From NCBI GenBank assembly GCA_949288715.1, contig CASELH010000014.1, positions 1 through 47,952 on the forward strand: 47,952 nt of DNA, in the 5' to 3' direction. The notes under the pieces are model-generated. The model saw only the letters and a program-made list of their open reading frames with translations, did no database searches and was not told where the DNA came from. Made by a program: the position numbers and the translations under genes. This document shows, piece by piece, positions 1 through 8,497 of this stretch. Each line of letters begins with the position of its first letter. The stretch's first letter is position 1. The DNA comes from an uncultured Bacteroides sp. (GTDB lineage Bacteria; Bacteroidota; Bacteroidia; Bacteroidales; Bacteroidaceae).

Positions 1-354
1 GTTGAGCGAATACACGGGCTGCAGCAATTCATAGTCCTGCCCCTCGCCCAGCTGGCGCACGTAGGCCTTCGAGGCGTTGAACAGCACCCGCATCTTGAAT
101 ATTAGCGACCATATCATCAGTATTTCTACAGCAAATCGTCTGCCTTTCCTCGTTTCACACCCCGCCTTTATTATACAATTCTTACGCCAAGGATCCTCCG
201 GCACCATCTCCGCAGGCAGGTACTCCACGCTCACCACCTCCTCTTCGGGCTTGTCGAAGGGCAGCAAGGCATTGAGCAAGCTTATCACCAGGTCGGGATG
301 CTCGCCAAACACTTTCTTAAAAGTCAGGTCGGCCTTGGGGTCTAAGTATCTCAT
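1..354 (-). CDS. Rpn-family PD-(D/E)XK nuclease/putative transposase, 5' part, active site altered
   Basis: The gene enters from beyond the left edge; 118 residues from the ATG at 354 are visible, with no stop. The N-terminus (MRYLDPKADLTFKKVFGEHP) and the later NASKAYVRQL stretch are typical of the Rpn/PDDEXK_2 family (recombination-promoting nucleases, annotated as transposases). Members normally carry an Asp followed by an E-x-Q motif. Here the expected Asp position reads Lys63, Glu77 is kept, and the Gln position reads Leu79, so activity is doubtful. The altered residues sit in an AT-rich patch (about 95-190) inside an otherwise GC-rich gene. The frame is open and a good promoter precedes it, so it may still be expressed. 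The family call is firm; loss of activity is inferred from the residue changes. Confidence 0.8.
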   Translation of the reverse strand, partial: MRYLDPKADLTFKKVFGEHPDLVISLLNALLPFDKPEEEVVSVEYLPAEMVPEDPWRKNCIIKAGCETRKGRRFAVEILMIWSLIFKMRVLFNASKAYVRQLGEGQDYELLQPVYSLN

Positions 355-383
355 AACGGCATATCTTATAGTTCTTCCGTCTG

Positions 384-414
384 CAAAGATAGCACAAACC
401 GCAAGCAATGCAAA
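384..414 (-). promoter_or_regulatory. Bacteroidetes-type promoter for the Rpn-like gene
   Basis: Read leftward, a -33 element TTTG (414-411) is followed by 19 bp and a -7 box TATCTTTG (391-384). This matches the Bacteroides sigma-ABfr consensus in both boxes and spacing. The start codon lies about 30 bp downstream. Confidence 0.7.
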
Positions 415-431
415 GCAAGCCCGCCGCTTTT

Positions 432-533
432 TTTACAAACCCGCCACAGACCCCATTCGTACCCGAGTCGTACCCCATTCGGTACTCCTTCGGTCGGGCT
501 TCGGCCCTATGGAACGGAAAAAGAGCAGACAAA
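432..533 (-). repeat. Dispersed intergenic repeat, copy A
   Basis: Read on the minus strand it contains TTTGTCTGCTCTTTTTCCG, then CCATAGGGCCGAAGC, then GTACCGAATGGGGTACGA with further GGTACGA units, and ends near GGTTTGTAAA. Copies B (26879-26992) and C (46956-47050) share this order. It fills much of the 355-650 gap between two divergent genes. Apart from this copy and the two promoters I see nothing else in that gap. Confidence 0.75.
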
Positions 534-612
534 GTAGGGCTCGGGTCCCTCCCCGCCCCCGCCCTGCCGCAAATACTTCCCGCAGGATGAGCCTCCATCC
601 ACGGAAAATGCG

Positions 613-620
613 TACCTTTG
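613..620 (+). promoter_or_regulatory. -7 box (TACCTTTG) for the DEAD-box helicase
   Basis: TACCTTTG matches the Bacteroidetes -7 consensus TAnnTTTG and lies 30 bp before the ATG at 651. No clear TTTG is visible at -33. The box overlaps a possible TTG start at 618, which argues against that start and for 651. Confidence 0.6.
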
Positions 621-650
621 CACCCGAATTTCAAGAAAGACAATATTTTA

Positions 651-2513
651 ATGAAGACATTTGAAGAACTTGGTGTGTCGGCCGAGATACGCCAAGCCAT
701 TGAAGAAATGGGCTACGTGCAACCGATGCCCGTGCAAGAAGAAGTAATCCCCTACCTGCTGGGGGAGAATAACGACGTGGTGGCGCTGGCGCAGACGGGC
801 ACCGGAAAGACGGCTGCCTACGGGTTGCCGCTCATCCAGAAGGTGGACGTGACCCGAAACGTGCCGCAATCGCTCATCCTCTGCCCCACGCGAGAACTGT
901 GCCTGCAGATAGCGGGCGACCTGAGCGACTACTCCAAATACATCGGCGGGCTGCGCGTGCTGCCCGTATACGGCGGCTCGTCCATCGAGAGCCAGATACG
1001 CGCGCTGAAGCGCGGCGTGCACATCATCGTGGCTACGCCGGGGCGCCTCATCGACCTGATGGAGCGCAAAACGGTGTCGCTGGCCACCGTGCAGAACGTG
1101 GTGATGGACGAGGCCGACGAGATGCTGGACATGGGCTTTACGGACAGCATCAACGCCATTCTGGCCGACGTGCCCCAGGAGCGCAACACGCTGCTCTTCT
1201 CCGCCACCATGAGCCCGGAGATAAGCCGCATAGCCCAGCAATACCTGCACGATGCCAAGGAAATCACCATCGGGCGGAAAAACGAGAGCACCAACACTGT
1301 GAAGCACGTGGCCTACTGCGTGCATGCCAAAGACAAATATGCCGCGCTGAAGCGCATAGTAGACTACTATCCCCAGATATATGCCATCATCTTCTGCCGC
1401 ACACGCGCCGAAACACAGGAGATTGCCGACAAGCTGATGCAGGAAGGCTACAACGCCGACGCCCTGCACGGCGACCTCAGCCAGGCGCAGCGCGACCAGG
1501 TGATGCAGAAGTTCCGCATACGCAACCTGCAACTGTTGGTGGCCACCGACGTGGCAGCCCGCGGGCTGGACGTGGACGACCTGACGCACGTGATAAACTA
1601 CGGCCTGCCCGACGACGTGGAGAGCTATACCCACCGCAGCGGGCGCACGGGTCGCGCCGGAAAAACGGGCACCTCCATCGCCATCATCAACCTGCGCGAA
1701 AAGGGCAAACTGAAGCAGATAGAACGCATCATAGGCAAGAAGTTCGAGGCAGGCGAAATGCCCACCGGCAAGCAAATCTGCGAAAAGCAGCTGATGAAGC
1801 AGATAGACGACCTGGAAAAGGTGAAAGTGAACGAGGAAGAGATAGCCGACTTCATGCCCGACGTGTACCGCAAGCTGGACTGGCTGTCGAAAGAAGACCT
1901 CATAAAGCGCATGGTGAGCCACGAGTTCAACCGCTTTCTCGACTACTACCGCGACCGCGAAGAAATACAAGTAACCCCTATCACAGAGGGCGGCCGCAAA
2001 GAGGGGAAAAGCCGGGGCGACAAGGCCGGTGCCAAGGGGCCACGCCGCGCGGAAGAAGGCTATGCACGCCTGTTCATCAACCTGGGCAAGGCAGACAGCT
2101 TCTTCCCCACCGACCTCATCAGCCTGCTCAACAGCCACACACGCGGCCACATCGCCGTGGGGCGCATCGACCTGATGCGCAACTTTGCCTTCTTTGAAGT
2201 GGAAGAAGGCGCCACAAAGAATGTGCTGAAGGCACTGAACCGCGTCTCGTGGCGAGGCCGCAAAGTGTCGGTAGAGGTGGCCGATGCCCCCGACAAAGGC
2301 CAGGGAGGCAAAGAGGGCGGCAAGCGTAAAGGCGGCACCAAGCCAGGCAAGGCAGCCACCAAGTCCCGCCGTGCCGAGCAGGAATATGCTCCCCGCAGCA
2401 AGAAGAAGGACGACTGGCGACAGTTCTTCCAGCCCGGCAACGAGCTGCGCGGCCCCGAACCCGACTTCAATGAAGAGGGATGGGCAAAGCGGTCGAAGAA
2501 GAAAAAGAAATAA
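651..2513 (+). CDS. DEAD-box ATP-dependent RNA helicase with DbpA-type RNA-binding domain
   Basis: Cytoplasmic RNA helicase of 620 residues. The core motifs are all present: AQTGTGKT (Walker A), PTREL, TPGR, DEAD at residues 153-156, SAT, ARGLD, and HRSGRTGRAG (motif VI). After the two RecA-like domains comes a DbpA-like RNA-binding fold (the region beginning ARLFINLGKAD) and a Lys/Arg-rich tail. That layout is shared by CsdA/DeaD-like helicases of Bacteroidetes, which are thought to act in ribosome assembly or cold adaptation; the exact RNA target cannot be read here. I chose the ATG at 651 because homologues start MKTFEELG and a promoter box overlaps the upstream TTG. It ends directly against the convergent PagL-like gene, with no terminator seen between them. 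Confidence 0.93.
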   Translation: MKTFEELGVSAEIRQAIEEMGYVQPMPVQEEVIPYLLGENNDVVALAQTGTGKTAAYGLPLIQKVDVTRNVPQSLILCPTRELCLQIAGDLSDYSKYIGGLRVLPVYGGSSIESQIRALKRGVHIIVATPGRLIDLMERKTVSLATVQNVVMDEADEMLDMGFTDSINAILADVPQERNTLLFSATMSPEISRIAQQYLHDAKEITIGRKNESTNTVKHVAYCVHAKDKYAALKRIVDYYPQIYAIIFCRTRAETQEIADKLMQEGYNADALHGDLSQAQRDQVMQKFRIRNLQLLVATDVAARGLDVDDLTHVINYGLPDDVESYTHRSGRTGRAGKTGTSIAIINLREKGKLKQIERIIGKKFEAGEMPTGKQICEKQLMKQIDDLEKVKVNEEEIADFMPDVYRKLDWLSKEDLIKRMVSHEFNRFLDYYRDREEIQVTPITEGGRKEGKSRGDKAGAKGPRRAEEGYARLFINLGKADSFFPTDLISLLNSHTRGHIAVGRIDLMRNFAFFEVEEGATKNVLKALNRVSWRGRKVSVEVADAPDKGQGGKEGGKRKGGTKPGKAATKSRRAEQEYAPRSKKKDDWRQFFQPGNELRGPEPDFNEEGWAKRSKKKKK

Positions 2514-3719
2514 TTACCCGCCGAACCTGTAGCCTAAGCCAAGCATCAGGTTGTTGGGGTCCTTGAAGTTGCTCAGCTGGTAGCCCACGTGGAGGAAGAG
2601 GCGGCGGGTGACGAATGCCTTGAGGACCAATATCTGGTAGAGCTTGCCCGTGTCCTCACCCTTGTAGAGCACGTTGTGCCCCACACCCAGGTTGACCGAG
2701 AAGATAGGCATGTTGAGCTCCGCACGCACGGACAAGCCTACGGCAAACTGCTCGCGGAAGGGCGGGCGGTAAAACTTGATGTCGTCGCCGCTGGTGCCCT
2801 CCACTACATGGTCTTTCAGGTTGGCGCTCTCGTCATACTGCGCGTCGAGCGACACACCCGCGCGGAAGTACTTGTTCACCCGGTACATGGGGTTGAAGTT
2901 CAGCCCTGCCACGCCAAACGAACCGGGAATCAAGTCGCCATCATCCGCCGACCACATGATGCCCCGCTTGCGCGTGGAGCCATAGAGCACCAGGTCGTAG
3001 CTGAAGCGTGAGCCCTCTATCTGCCGCCCGGCAGCAGGAGCGTCTTCAGCCTCTACCCCGCCGCCAAACGAGCGCACCACGCCCACCCGCGCGGCAATGG
3101 TGTTAACGCCCGCATTCGGGTAGTTGGTGTTGCCGTTGGAGTAATGCGACAGGTCTACCCCGGCCACTACACTCCACTCCCGGGCAAGCTGCCAGTTCAC
3201 GAAAAAGCCCACGTTGAGGAAGGCATTGATGCGCGAGCCTACAATGTCGTTGTAGTAATTGGCTTCTTCATCGTACTTCTTCCAGCCAAAGGAAGCCCCA
3301 AAGTTCCACTCATAGTTCAGCGTGAGGTTGCGGGCAAGCCGCGCCAAGCGGGAGCCTTGGAACACGTACACCGACACGGGGTTGCCCAGCTCACGGCGAT
3401 TGCCAAACGTGTTGTAGCCCACCCCTATCCCCTGGTAGGCATACGGGTAAAGCTGCCCCCAGCGGGAACTGGGCGCAAAGCGGAAAGCATACCTCAGGTG
3501 GGCTGACATAGCAGGATTGACAGGCTCTCCGGCCTCATTCTCCCCCCGGAAGAAGCCGTGTGTGGGAAATACATAGCCCGGGCGCACATCAAGCCCCAAC
3601 ATGTGTACGGGCTTATCGCCCTCCATGCTGTCGGGTTCAGAGGTAGAAGTTATGGATTGAGCCGCCAAGCCAAAAGGCAGGCAAAGGAGCATGGAAATCA
3701 ATACTAAGATAACTCGCAT
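2514..3719 (-). CDS. Acyloxyacyl hydrolase / PagL-like lipid A 3-O-deacylase, outer membrane
   Basis: A 401-residue predicted outer-membrane beta-barrel with an N-terminal signal peptide ending near LAAQ. The first half carries the PagL signature DLSHYSNGNTNYPN, giving the catalytic pair His192 and Ser194; PagL enzymes remove the 3-O acyl chain of lipid A from the outer leaflet. Many alternating aromatic strands and a C-terminal LGYRFGG end fit a barrel. It is longer than proteobacterial PagL (about 170 residues) because of a second barrel-like half, as in Bacteroides proteins annotated acyloxyacyl hydrolase. It is the last gene of a leftward unit after a lipoprotein and an acyl-CoA synthetase. 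The substrate is inferred from family. Confidence 0.75.
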   Translation of the reverse strand: MRVILVLISMLLCLPFGLAAQSITSTSEPDSMEGDKPVHMLGLDVRPGYVFPTHGFFRGENEAGEPVNPAMSAHLRYAFRFAPSSRWGQLYPYAYQGIGVGYNTFGNRRELGNPVSVYVFQGSRLARLARNLTLNYEWNFGASFGWKKYDEEANYYNDIVGSRINAFLNVGFFVNWQLAREWSVVAGVDLSHYSNGNTNYPNAGVNTIAARVGVVRSFGGGVEAEDAPAAGRQIEGSRFSYDLVLYGSTRKRGIMWSADDGDLIPGSFGVAGLNFNPMYRVNKYFRAGVSLDAQYDESANLKDHVVEGTSGDDIKFYRPPFREQFAVGLSVRAELNMPIFSVNLGVGHNVLYKGEDTGKLYQILVLKAFVTRRLFLHVGYQLSNFKDPNNLMLGLGYRFGG

Positions 3720-3786
3720 ATGTTGAGAAAACTGTTACTTTAAATCTTAAATGGTAATTTACCCTTTCTTTGCGTAGAGGTGCAGT

Positions 3787-4752
3787 CTAATTCCATGGCA
3801 CAATATAAATCTCATAAGCCTGAGGCTTATAGAGATCAAGTTCCCCCTTAAATTCCTGCTTCCTACCTGTGCGCGGGTGGCTGGCATACACCGTGAAGTC
3901 CACCCCGTAGAATTTGTACCACCAGTAGGAACGGATTTCACAGGGAGAATGGGCTGGAATGGTTACCTGTTCTTCCACCTCCAGCAAGGAGTCCGGCACA
4001 GGCAACTCATGCACATCGGCATCCAGCGGCATCTGCCGGTCGGTCACGTACGGCCAGCCAAAGTCATCCACATCCACCAAAGGCACTTCCGGTTTATTTC
4101 CCCCGAAGATGGCCAGCGGATTATCGTCATAAAACGTGAACTGCACTTGATAAGATTGCCTTTCATAAGGAGTGATAACATAAGTTGCCGGCTCCTCTTT
4201 AGGATAGGGTACAATCAACTCACTCTTTGGATGCCACGGCACACTGTCCTGCCCCAACCAAGAGTTCAGCCTATAGACAATGCTGTCCAACTGGTATGCC
4301 TCCGAAGGCTCCACCTCCACGCGGATGTAGCGGCGGTCGTAGTCGTTGCCCACGTCGATAAAGCACTCGAAGGGTTGGCCGCTGGCATTCTCCGTGGAGG
4401 TGACGCGCAGCTTATCCCCCTTCGTCCGCTCCACGGTAAGTGTCACGGTGGGATGGTCGAGCACGAACTTTGTCCAGCCCGGCTCCACATACATAGGGTC
4501 ACTGCCCAGCCACTGCCCGTCGGCATCATACACATCGCCCTTTATCACGTCGCCGTTCAGCGTGTACACGTCAAACACATCCCAGTTGTCCGTCTTGAAG
4601 TCGATGACACGTGCATGCCCGTCGCTGGGCACAAGGACACTTTCATCGGAAGGGGCGAAATCGTCTATGAACACCTCGCTGTTGCAAGACTGCAGCCCCG
4701 GCAAGGCAACCATTGCCGCCACGAGGGCGGACAGGAAATATCTATTCTTCAT
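3787..4752 (-). CDS. Lipoprotein of unknown function
   Basis: A 321-residue protein starting MKNRYFLSALVAAMVALPG, followed by the lipobox LQSC and Asn, so probably a lipidated envelope protein. An in-frame ATG at 4764 would add four residues but is less likely. The mature part is rich in beta-strand-like and acidic stretches with many aromatic residues and no motif I recognise. The start lies inside the last codons of the acyl-CoA synthetase gene, so the two are probably translated from one mRNA. About 67 bp separate it from the PagL-like gene downstream. No function is proposed beyond co-transcription with lipid genes. Confidence 0.8.
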   Translation of the reverse strand: MKNRYFLSALVAAMVALPGLQSCNSEVFIDDFAPSDESVLVPSDGHARVIDFKTDNWDVFDVYTLNGDVIKGDVYDADGQWLGSDPMYVEPGWTKFVLDHPTVTLTVERTKGDKLRVTSTENASGQPFECFIDVGNDYDRRYIRVEVEPSEAYQLDSIVYRLNSWLGQDSVPWHPKSELIVPYPKEEPATYVITPYERQSYQVQFTFYDDNPLAIFGGNKPEVPLVDVDDFGWPYVTDRQMPLDADVHELPVPDSLLEVEEQVTIPAHSPCEIRSYWWYKFYGVDFTVYASHPRTGRKQEFKGELDLYKPQAYEIYIVPWN

Positions 4753-6547
4753 ACATCTTTTCAATCAAGTCCTTATAGTTTTCCGCCACCACGGCGCGGC
4801 GCAGCTTCAGCGTGTTGGTCAGTTCGCCGCGCTCCATGCTGAAGGGGGCGGGCAGCAGGGTAAAGCGCTTCACCTGCTCGTAGTGGGCAAAGGGCTGCTG
4901 CAACGTGTCGATGCGCGCGCGGAACAAAGCCTCCACCTTGGGGTGGGCCAGCAGTTCCTCGCGCGAGTGCCACTCCAGCCCCTTCTCCTTGGCGTACGCC
5001 TCCACCAGCGGATAAACGGGCACAATCAGCGCAGAGACAAACTTGCGCTGGTCGGCAATGATGGCTATTTGGTCGATGTAGCGGTCTATGCCTATACGCG
5101 TCTCCAACGCCTGCGGGGAGATGTACTTGCCGTTCGACGTCTTGAACAAGTCCTTCAGCCGTTCCGTCAGGTAGAGGTCGTTGCCCTTGCGGTAGCCTGC
5201 ATCGCCCGTGTGAAACCAGCCCTCGGCATCGAAAGCCTTCGCGTTGGCCTCGGGACGCTTGTAGTAGCCCGCCGTGATGGTCTTGCCGCGCAGCAATATC
5301 TCGCTATTCTCCCCTATCTTTACCTCCAGGCCCGGAATGATGGTGCCCACCGAGCCTATCTCGTAGTGCGTCAGCCCGAAGCACGACACGGTGGCGGTAG
5401 ACTCCGTCAGCCCGTAGCCCACCAGCAGGTTGATGCCCACGGAGTGGGCAAAGGTGCATATTTCATCGGACACGGTGGCGCCTGCCGTGGGGAAGAACGT
5501 GCCGTTTTCTATGCCGATTATCTTCTTCAGCAAGTGGTACACCGTCTTTTCGTAGAACAGGTACTTCATGTGCAGCCCGAAGGGGGGCGTCTTGCCCACG
5601 CGCACATAGTCGATGTTGTGCGCGCGGCCCACGCGGATGGCATCTTCTATGAGCCGGCGGCGCAAGCCCGACTCCTGCTCAATGCGCTCTTGCACGCCCG
5701 CATACACCTTCTCCCAAAAGCGGGGCACGCTGCACATGGCCGTGGGGCGAATCTCTTTTATCGTCATCTGGATGTCCTGCGGGTGCAGGTTGATGCACAC
5801 CTGGATGCCGCGGTGCAGGCAAAAGAACGTCCACGCCCGCTCGAAGATGTGCGTCAGGGGCAAGAAGTTCATCGACACGTCGTTGTCGGTGAGCGAGGTG
5901 AAGATGATGTCGTGGGCACGGAAGGCCTCCATATAGTTGGAGTGATGCAGCATCACGCCCTTGGGCTCGCCCGTGGTGCCCGAGGTGTAGAGTATGTTGG
6001 CCAAGTCCTCCTCCGAGGCCCGGGCCGTGCGCTCCTCCACCGCGGTGTTCAGCCCCTGCGCGTCGCCCATGGCCAGAAACTCGTGAAAATAGAGAGAGGT
6101 GACGTCCCTTGCGTCGCGCTTCACCTTGGGGTCAAAGATAATCAGCCGCTGCAGGTGGTGGCAGAAGCCGAAGGCGTGGAAAGCCGTGTCATACTGGTAT
6201 TGCTCGCCCACAAAAAGGTATCGTATCTGCGCATCGTTCACAATGTACTGCACCTGCGCCGACGAGCTGGTGGCATAGAGCGGAATGGTCACCGCCCGGT
6301 TGGCAAAGGCCCCGAAGTCGGTGTACAGGCATTCGGGCTTGTTTTGCGAGAATACGCCCACATTCTCCTGCTCCGCCACCCCCAACGCCACCAGGGCACG
6401 CGCCACGCGGCGCACTGTAGCCGAAAACTCACGCCACGTCACCGGCATCCACTGCGCAGTGTCGTAATCACGGTACTTCAGGGCAATCTTCTCGCCATAC
6501 TTCTCCGCCTGCCGGTGCACCAGGACAGACAAATGATGATAATTCAT
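4742..6547 (-). CDS. fadD: Long-chain fatty-acid--CoA ligase (AMP-forming)
   Basis: A 601-residue member of the ANL superfamily that activates fatty acids through an acyl-adenylate to acyl-CoA (or, in some members, acyl-ACP). Seen: the P-loop YTSGTTGEPKG at residues 187-197, YGLTESTATV (adenylate binding), the hinge-side GDAGY, and YLTERLKDLFKTSNGKYISP with the C-terminal lysine region. The length is usual for Bacteroidetes long-chain members. It heads a leftward operon with a lipoprotein and a PagL-like deacylase. A -7 box (6574-6581) precedes the start. Chain-length preference cannot be told from sequence. Confidence 0.9.
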   Translation of the reverse strand: MNYHHLSVLVHRQAEKYGEKIALKYRDYDTAQWMPVTWREFSATVRRVARALVALGVAEQENVGVFSQNKPECLYTDFGAFANRAVTIPLYATSSSAQVQYIVNDAQIRYLFVGEQYQYDTAFHAFGFCHHLQRLIIFDPKVKRDARDVTSLYFHEFLAMGDAQGLNTAVEERTARASEEDLANILYTSGTTGEPKGVMLHHSNYMEAFRAHDIIFTSLTDNDVSMNFLPLTHIFERAWTFFCLHRGIQVCINLHPQDIQMTIKEIRPTAMCSVPRFWEKVYAGVQERIEQESGLRRRLIEDAIRVGRAHNIDYVRVGKTPPFGLHMKYLFYEKTVYHLLKKIIGIENGTFFPTAGATVSDEICTFAHSVGINLLVGYGLTESTATVSCFGLTHYEIGSVGTIIPGLEVKIGENSEILLRGKTITAGYYKRPEANAKAFDAEGWFHTGDAGYRKGNDLYLTERLKDLFKTSNGKYISPQALETRIGIDRYIDQIAIIADQRKFVSALIVPVYPLVEAYAKEKGLEWHSREELLAHPKVEALFRARIDTLQQPFAHYEQVKRFTLLPAPFSMERGELTNTLKLRRAVVAENYKDLIEKMYEE

Positions 6548-6573
6548 AAGCGGTAGCGTTGGTAAATACAGGA

Positions 6574-6581
6574 CAAAGATA
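6574..6581 (-). promoter_or_regulatory. -7 box (TATCTTTG) for the fadD operon
   Basis: On the minus strand TATCTTTG fits TAnnTTTG and lies 27-34 bp before the fadD ATG. No convincing -33 box was seen. It is the only candidate promoter found for the three-gene unit. Confidence 0.55.
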
Positions 6582-6604
6582 GGCGTTTATTTCCATAATC
6601 ACAC

Positions 6605-6783
6605 TTACTCTGCGCCGTATTGTTCCATAAAAAAGTGTTTCTGCTGCTCTATTTCCCTGCGCAGTTCTTCTTCAGCAAGCATGTATGTCATGTACTTAGT
6701 GCTCACTGCCGTGCAATACCGGAGTATTTCGCTATGGTATTGCCCGTATCAGTGCAAAGCAATACGCCAATAACGCAGAATGA
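6605..6783 (-). pseudogene. Remnant of a YhcG/DUF1016 PDDEXK nuclease (C-terminal end)
   Basis: On the minus strand one frame reads CVIGVLLCTDTGNTIAKYS and a second, after a frameshift, reads KYMTYMLAEEELRREIEQQK and stops at 6605. Both segments match the C-terminus of the YhcG (DUF1016) nuclease family, where they are adjacent. No start and no upstream catalytic domain is visible, so this is a decayed fragment. It occupies most of the 6548-7067 gap. A second remnant of the same family lies at 27106-27405. Family assignment is from recalled consensus. Confidence 0.65.
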
Positions 6784-6984
6784 GGCGAATTTGAGCATTC
6801 TCACTGACGGTCAGAAAGTTTGGCTTCGGGTGGCACAAATACTATGTATTTCAAGTCACTCTACAAAGGTAATCAAACCCCTTTCAAACAGCAAGAAACT
6901 TTTTTCAAAAATATTTTTGTCTGTAAACGGCTTATACACAGCAATGGTTACTTACAGGTAAGTATCTGATGTTCAAGTATCTAC

Positions 6985-7015
6985 TTGTAGTGATGGAAAA
7001 CTCTTTCTAATTTTG
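6985..7015 (+). promoter_or_regulatory. Promoter for the SnoaL-like gene
   Basis: A TTG core (6985-6987), 20 bp, then TAATTTTG (7008-7015) fits the Bacteroidetes promoter pattern. It lies about 50 bp before the ATG at 7068 and probably drives both genes of the pair. Confidence 0.65.
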
Positions 7016-7067
7016 CAGCACAAAAGAAACAAAGACACCTATAGTAAGTAATAAAATTATCAAATGT

Positions 7068-7562
7068 ATGAAGAAAGCAAAAATTAAAACACTCCTCTTT
7101 TTTGCAGCAGCACTTACGATGTTTGCAAGCTGTACGATAAAGGCAGGACAGGAAAGAACCATTGAATCCGAAAATGATAAAATGGCTATCACAGAATTAA
7201 TCAACCGATATGTAGAAACCATCAATCGGTGTGACACGGCTTTGGTAAATCAAATATGGTCACACGACACCAATGTATCCTTTATAGGCCCGACTGGTTA
7301 TTACTCCACTTATAACGAAATTCGCGACAGTTTGGTGGTAGGCGTATTTGGCAGGCTTTTCAAAGAACGTCATTTGCAAAGTAACAATTTGAAGATTGAT
7401 ATTGGCGGCAATATGGCATGGTCGGAATTTACGTGGTCATTTGATGCCATGCAGATGGATGGTACTGCGCATCACGCAAAAGGACAAGAAACACAAATCT
7501 TTAAAAGATGCTCCGATGGAGAATGGCGTTTGATACATATCCATTATTCGGCTATTAAATAA
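7068..7562 (+). CDS. SnoaL-like / NTF2-fold lipoprotein
   Basis: A 164-residue protein with a lipoprotein signal (MKKAKIKTLLFFAAALTMF, then lipobox FASC). The mature part matches the SnoaL/NTF2-like fold used for small-molecule binding or isomerase and hydrolase reactions: the helix MAITELINRYVETINRCD, the stretch VNQIWSHDTNVSFIGPTG, and the closing strands EWRLIHIHYS. Catalytic specificity cannot be told. The gene is visibly more AT-rich than most neighbours, which suggests recent acquisition. It sits 36 bp before a beta-lactamase-fold protein and is probably co-transcribed with it. Confidence 0.75.
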   Translation: MKKAKIKTLLFFAAALTMFASCTIKAGQERTIESENDKMAITELINRYVETINRCDTALVNQIWSHDTNVSFIGPTGYYSTYNEIRDSLVVGVFGRLFKERHLQSNNLKIDIGGNMAWSEFTWSFDAMQMDGTAHHAKGQETQIFKRCSDGEWRLIHIHYSAIK

Positions 7563-7598
7563 CATTATTACATAGTAACCATAAAAATAAAAGCAAAA

Positions 7599-8432
7599 AT
7601 GAGAAAGGTATTATTTATTCTGTTCAATCTCTTAACAATTACAGCTATGGCACAGACAAAGGGACGTTTCGAGGTACACGACCTCGGCAATTTCAAACTG
7701 CACGTTTATTACACCAACGACGTGATGGCGGACGCAAGTTACATCATCGAAGGCAAGGATTCGCTGGTGACGATGGAACACCCGTTGTTTAAAGACAATG
7801 TGGCGGAATTTAACGATTATATTGAGAAGTTGGGCAAGCCCATCAATAAAATCATTTCCGACTATCACGTGGGCGGAACCGACAATCACGACCAAATTAT
7901 GGCGGAAGGTATGGAAGCGTTCTCCAAAGGTCCCATCTACGGCGGTATGATGAAAAGCTTCGAGAAAATGTGGGGCGACACGATGACGGAGATGCCTACG
8001 GGAACCGTTACCGAAGTGCCTTTCGGCAGCACACCGACTTGGGGGGGCGTGACGTTCGAGTTCCGCCATGGCGCAAGTTCAGACTTCCCCGCGGCCAGCA
8101 TCCTGATTGGCGGAAAGGTTTATTACACCCATTGGACTCCGGCAAAGGCTCATGTCAGCCACCTGCAAATTTCTTCTCCGGCAGCCATTGACGCAGAAAT
8201 TGCAGAAGCTGAAAACTCGTTGGCTTCGGGCGCGACGTTGTTCATCGGTGGACACGGCGGTGCTGCCACACGCGATGCGGTAGAGTTTAAAATCGCTTAC
8301 CTGAAAAAGATGAAAGAACTGCTCGCGGCCAACAAGACGGCACAGGCTTTCGTGGATGCTATGAAGCAAGCCTATCCCGGATTGCCCGGAGAAGCCGGAT
8401 TGGAAGATTTGGGTAAGGCACTCTATAAATAA
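7599..8432 (+). CDS. Secreted metallo-beta-lactamase-fold hydrolase with atypical metal motif
   Basis: A 277-residue protein with a signal peptide (MRKVLFILFNLLTITAMAQ). The order of segments fits the MBL fold: an early strand SYIIEGKDSLVTMEHP, the histidine-bearing ISDYHVGGTDNHDQ, THWTPAKAH and FIGGHGG. The usual HxHxDH motif is not present; instead the His and Asp residues of HVGGTDNHD could supply ligands. Function may therefore differ from classical MBL enzymes, or the site may be lost. It is second in a two-gene unit with the SnoaL-like lipoprotein and ends at a good terminator. The fold call is moderate; no substrate can be given. Confidence 0.65.
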   Translation: MRKVLFILFNLLTITAMAQTKGRFEVHDLGNFKLHVYYTNDVMADASYIIEGKDSLVTMEHPLFKDNVAEFNDYIEKLGKPINKIISDYHVGGTDNHDQIMAEGMEAFSKGPIYGGMMKSFEKMWGDTMTEMPTGTVTEVPFGSTPTWGGVTFEFRHGASSDFPAASILIGGKVYYTHWTPAKAHVSHLQISSPAAIDAEIAEAENSLASGATLFIGGHGGAATRDAVEFKIAYLKKMKELLAANKTAQAFVDAMKQAYPGLPGEAGLEDLGKALYK

Positions 8433-8456
8433 AAGTAAGACATACTGAGCAATAAC

Positions 8457-8497
8457 GCTTCGGACAGTGTGACTTCAAGCACCGTCCGAAGCCTTTT
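8457..8497 (+). terminator. Rho-independent terminator after the MBL gene
   Basis: GCTTCGGACAGTG (8457-8469) pairs with CACCGTCCGAAGC (8480-8492) around a 10-base loop, with one mismatch, and is followed by TTTT. It closes the SnoaL-MBL unit. Confidence 0.85.

Noticed and set aside
648-2150. 500-codon minus-strand frame antisense to the DEAD-box helicase
   Set aside because: Shadow of a strongly supported helicase; no family match and biased composition.
651-2513. Alternative helicase start TTG at 618
   Set aside because: The TTG overlaps the -7 box and homologues start at MKTFEELG (651).
4346-6556. Long plus-strand open frame (736 codons) antisense to fadD
   Set aside because: It mirrors the acyl-CoA ligase, has low-complexity His/Gln/Leu-rich content and no motif.
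6620-6961. 113-codon plus-strand ORF
   Set aside because: It lies antisense to the YhcG relic and shows no coding character of its own.
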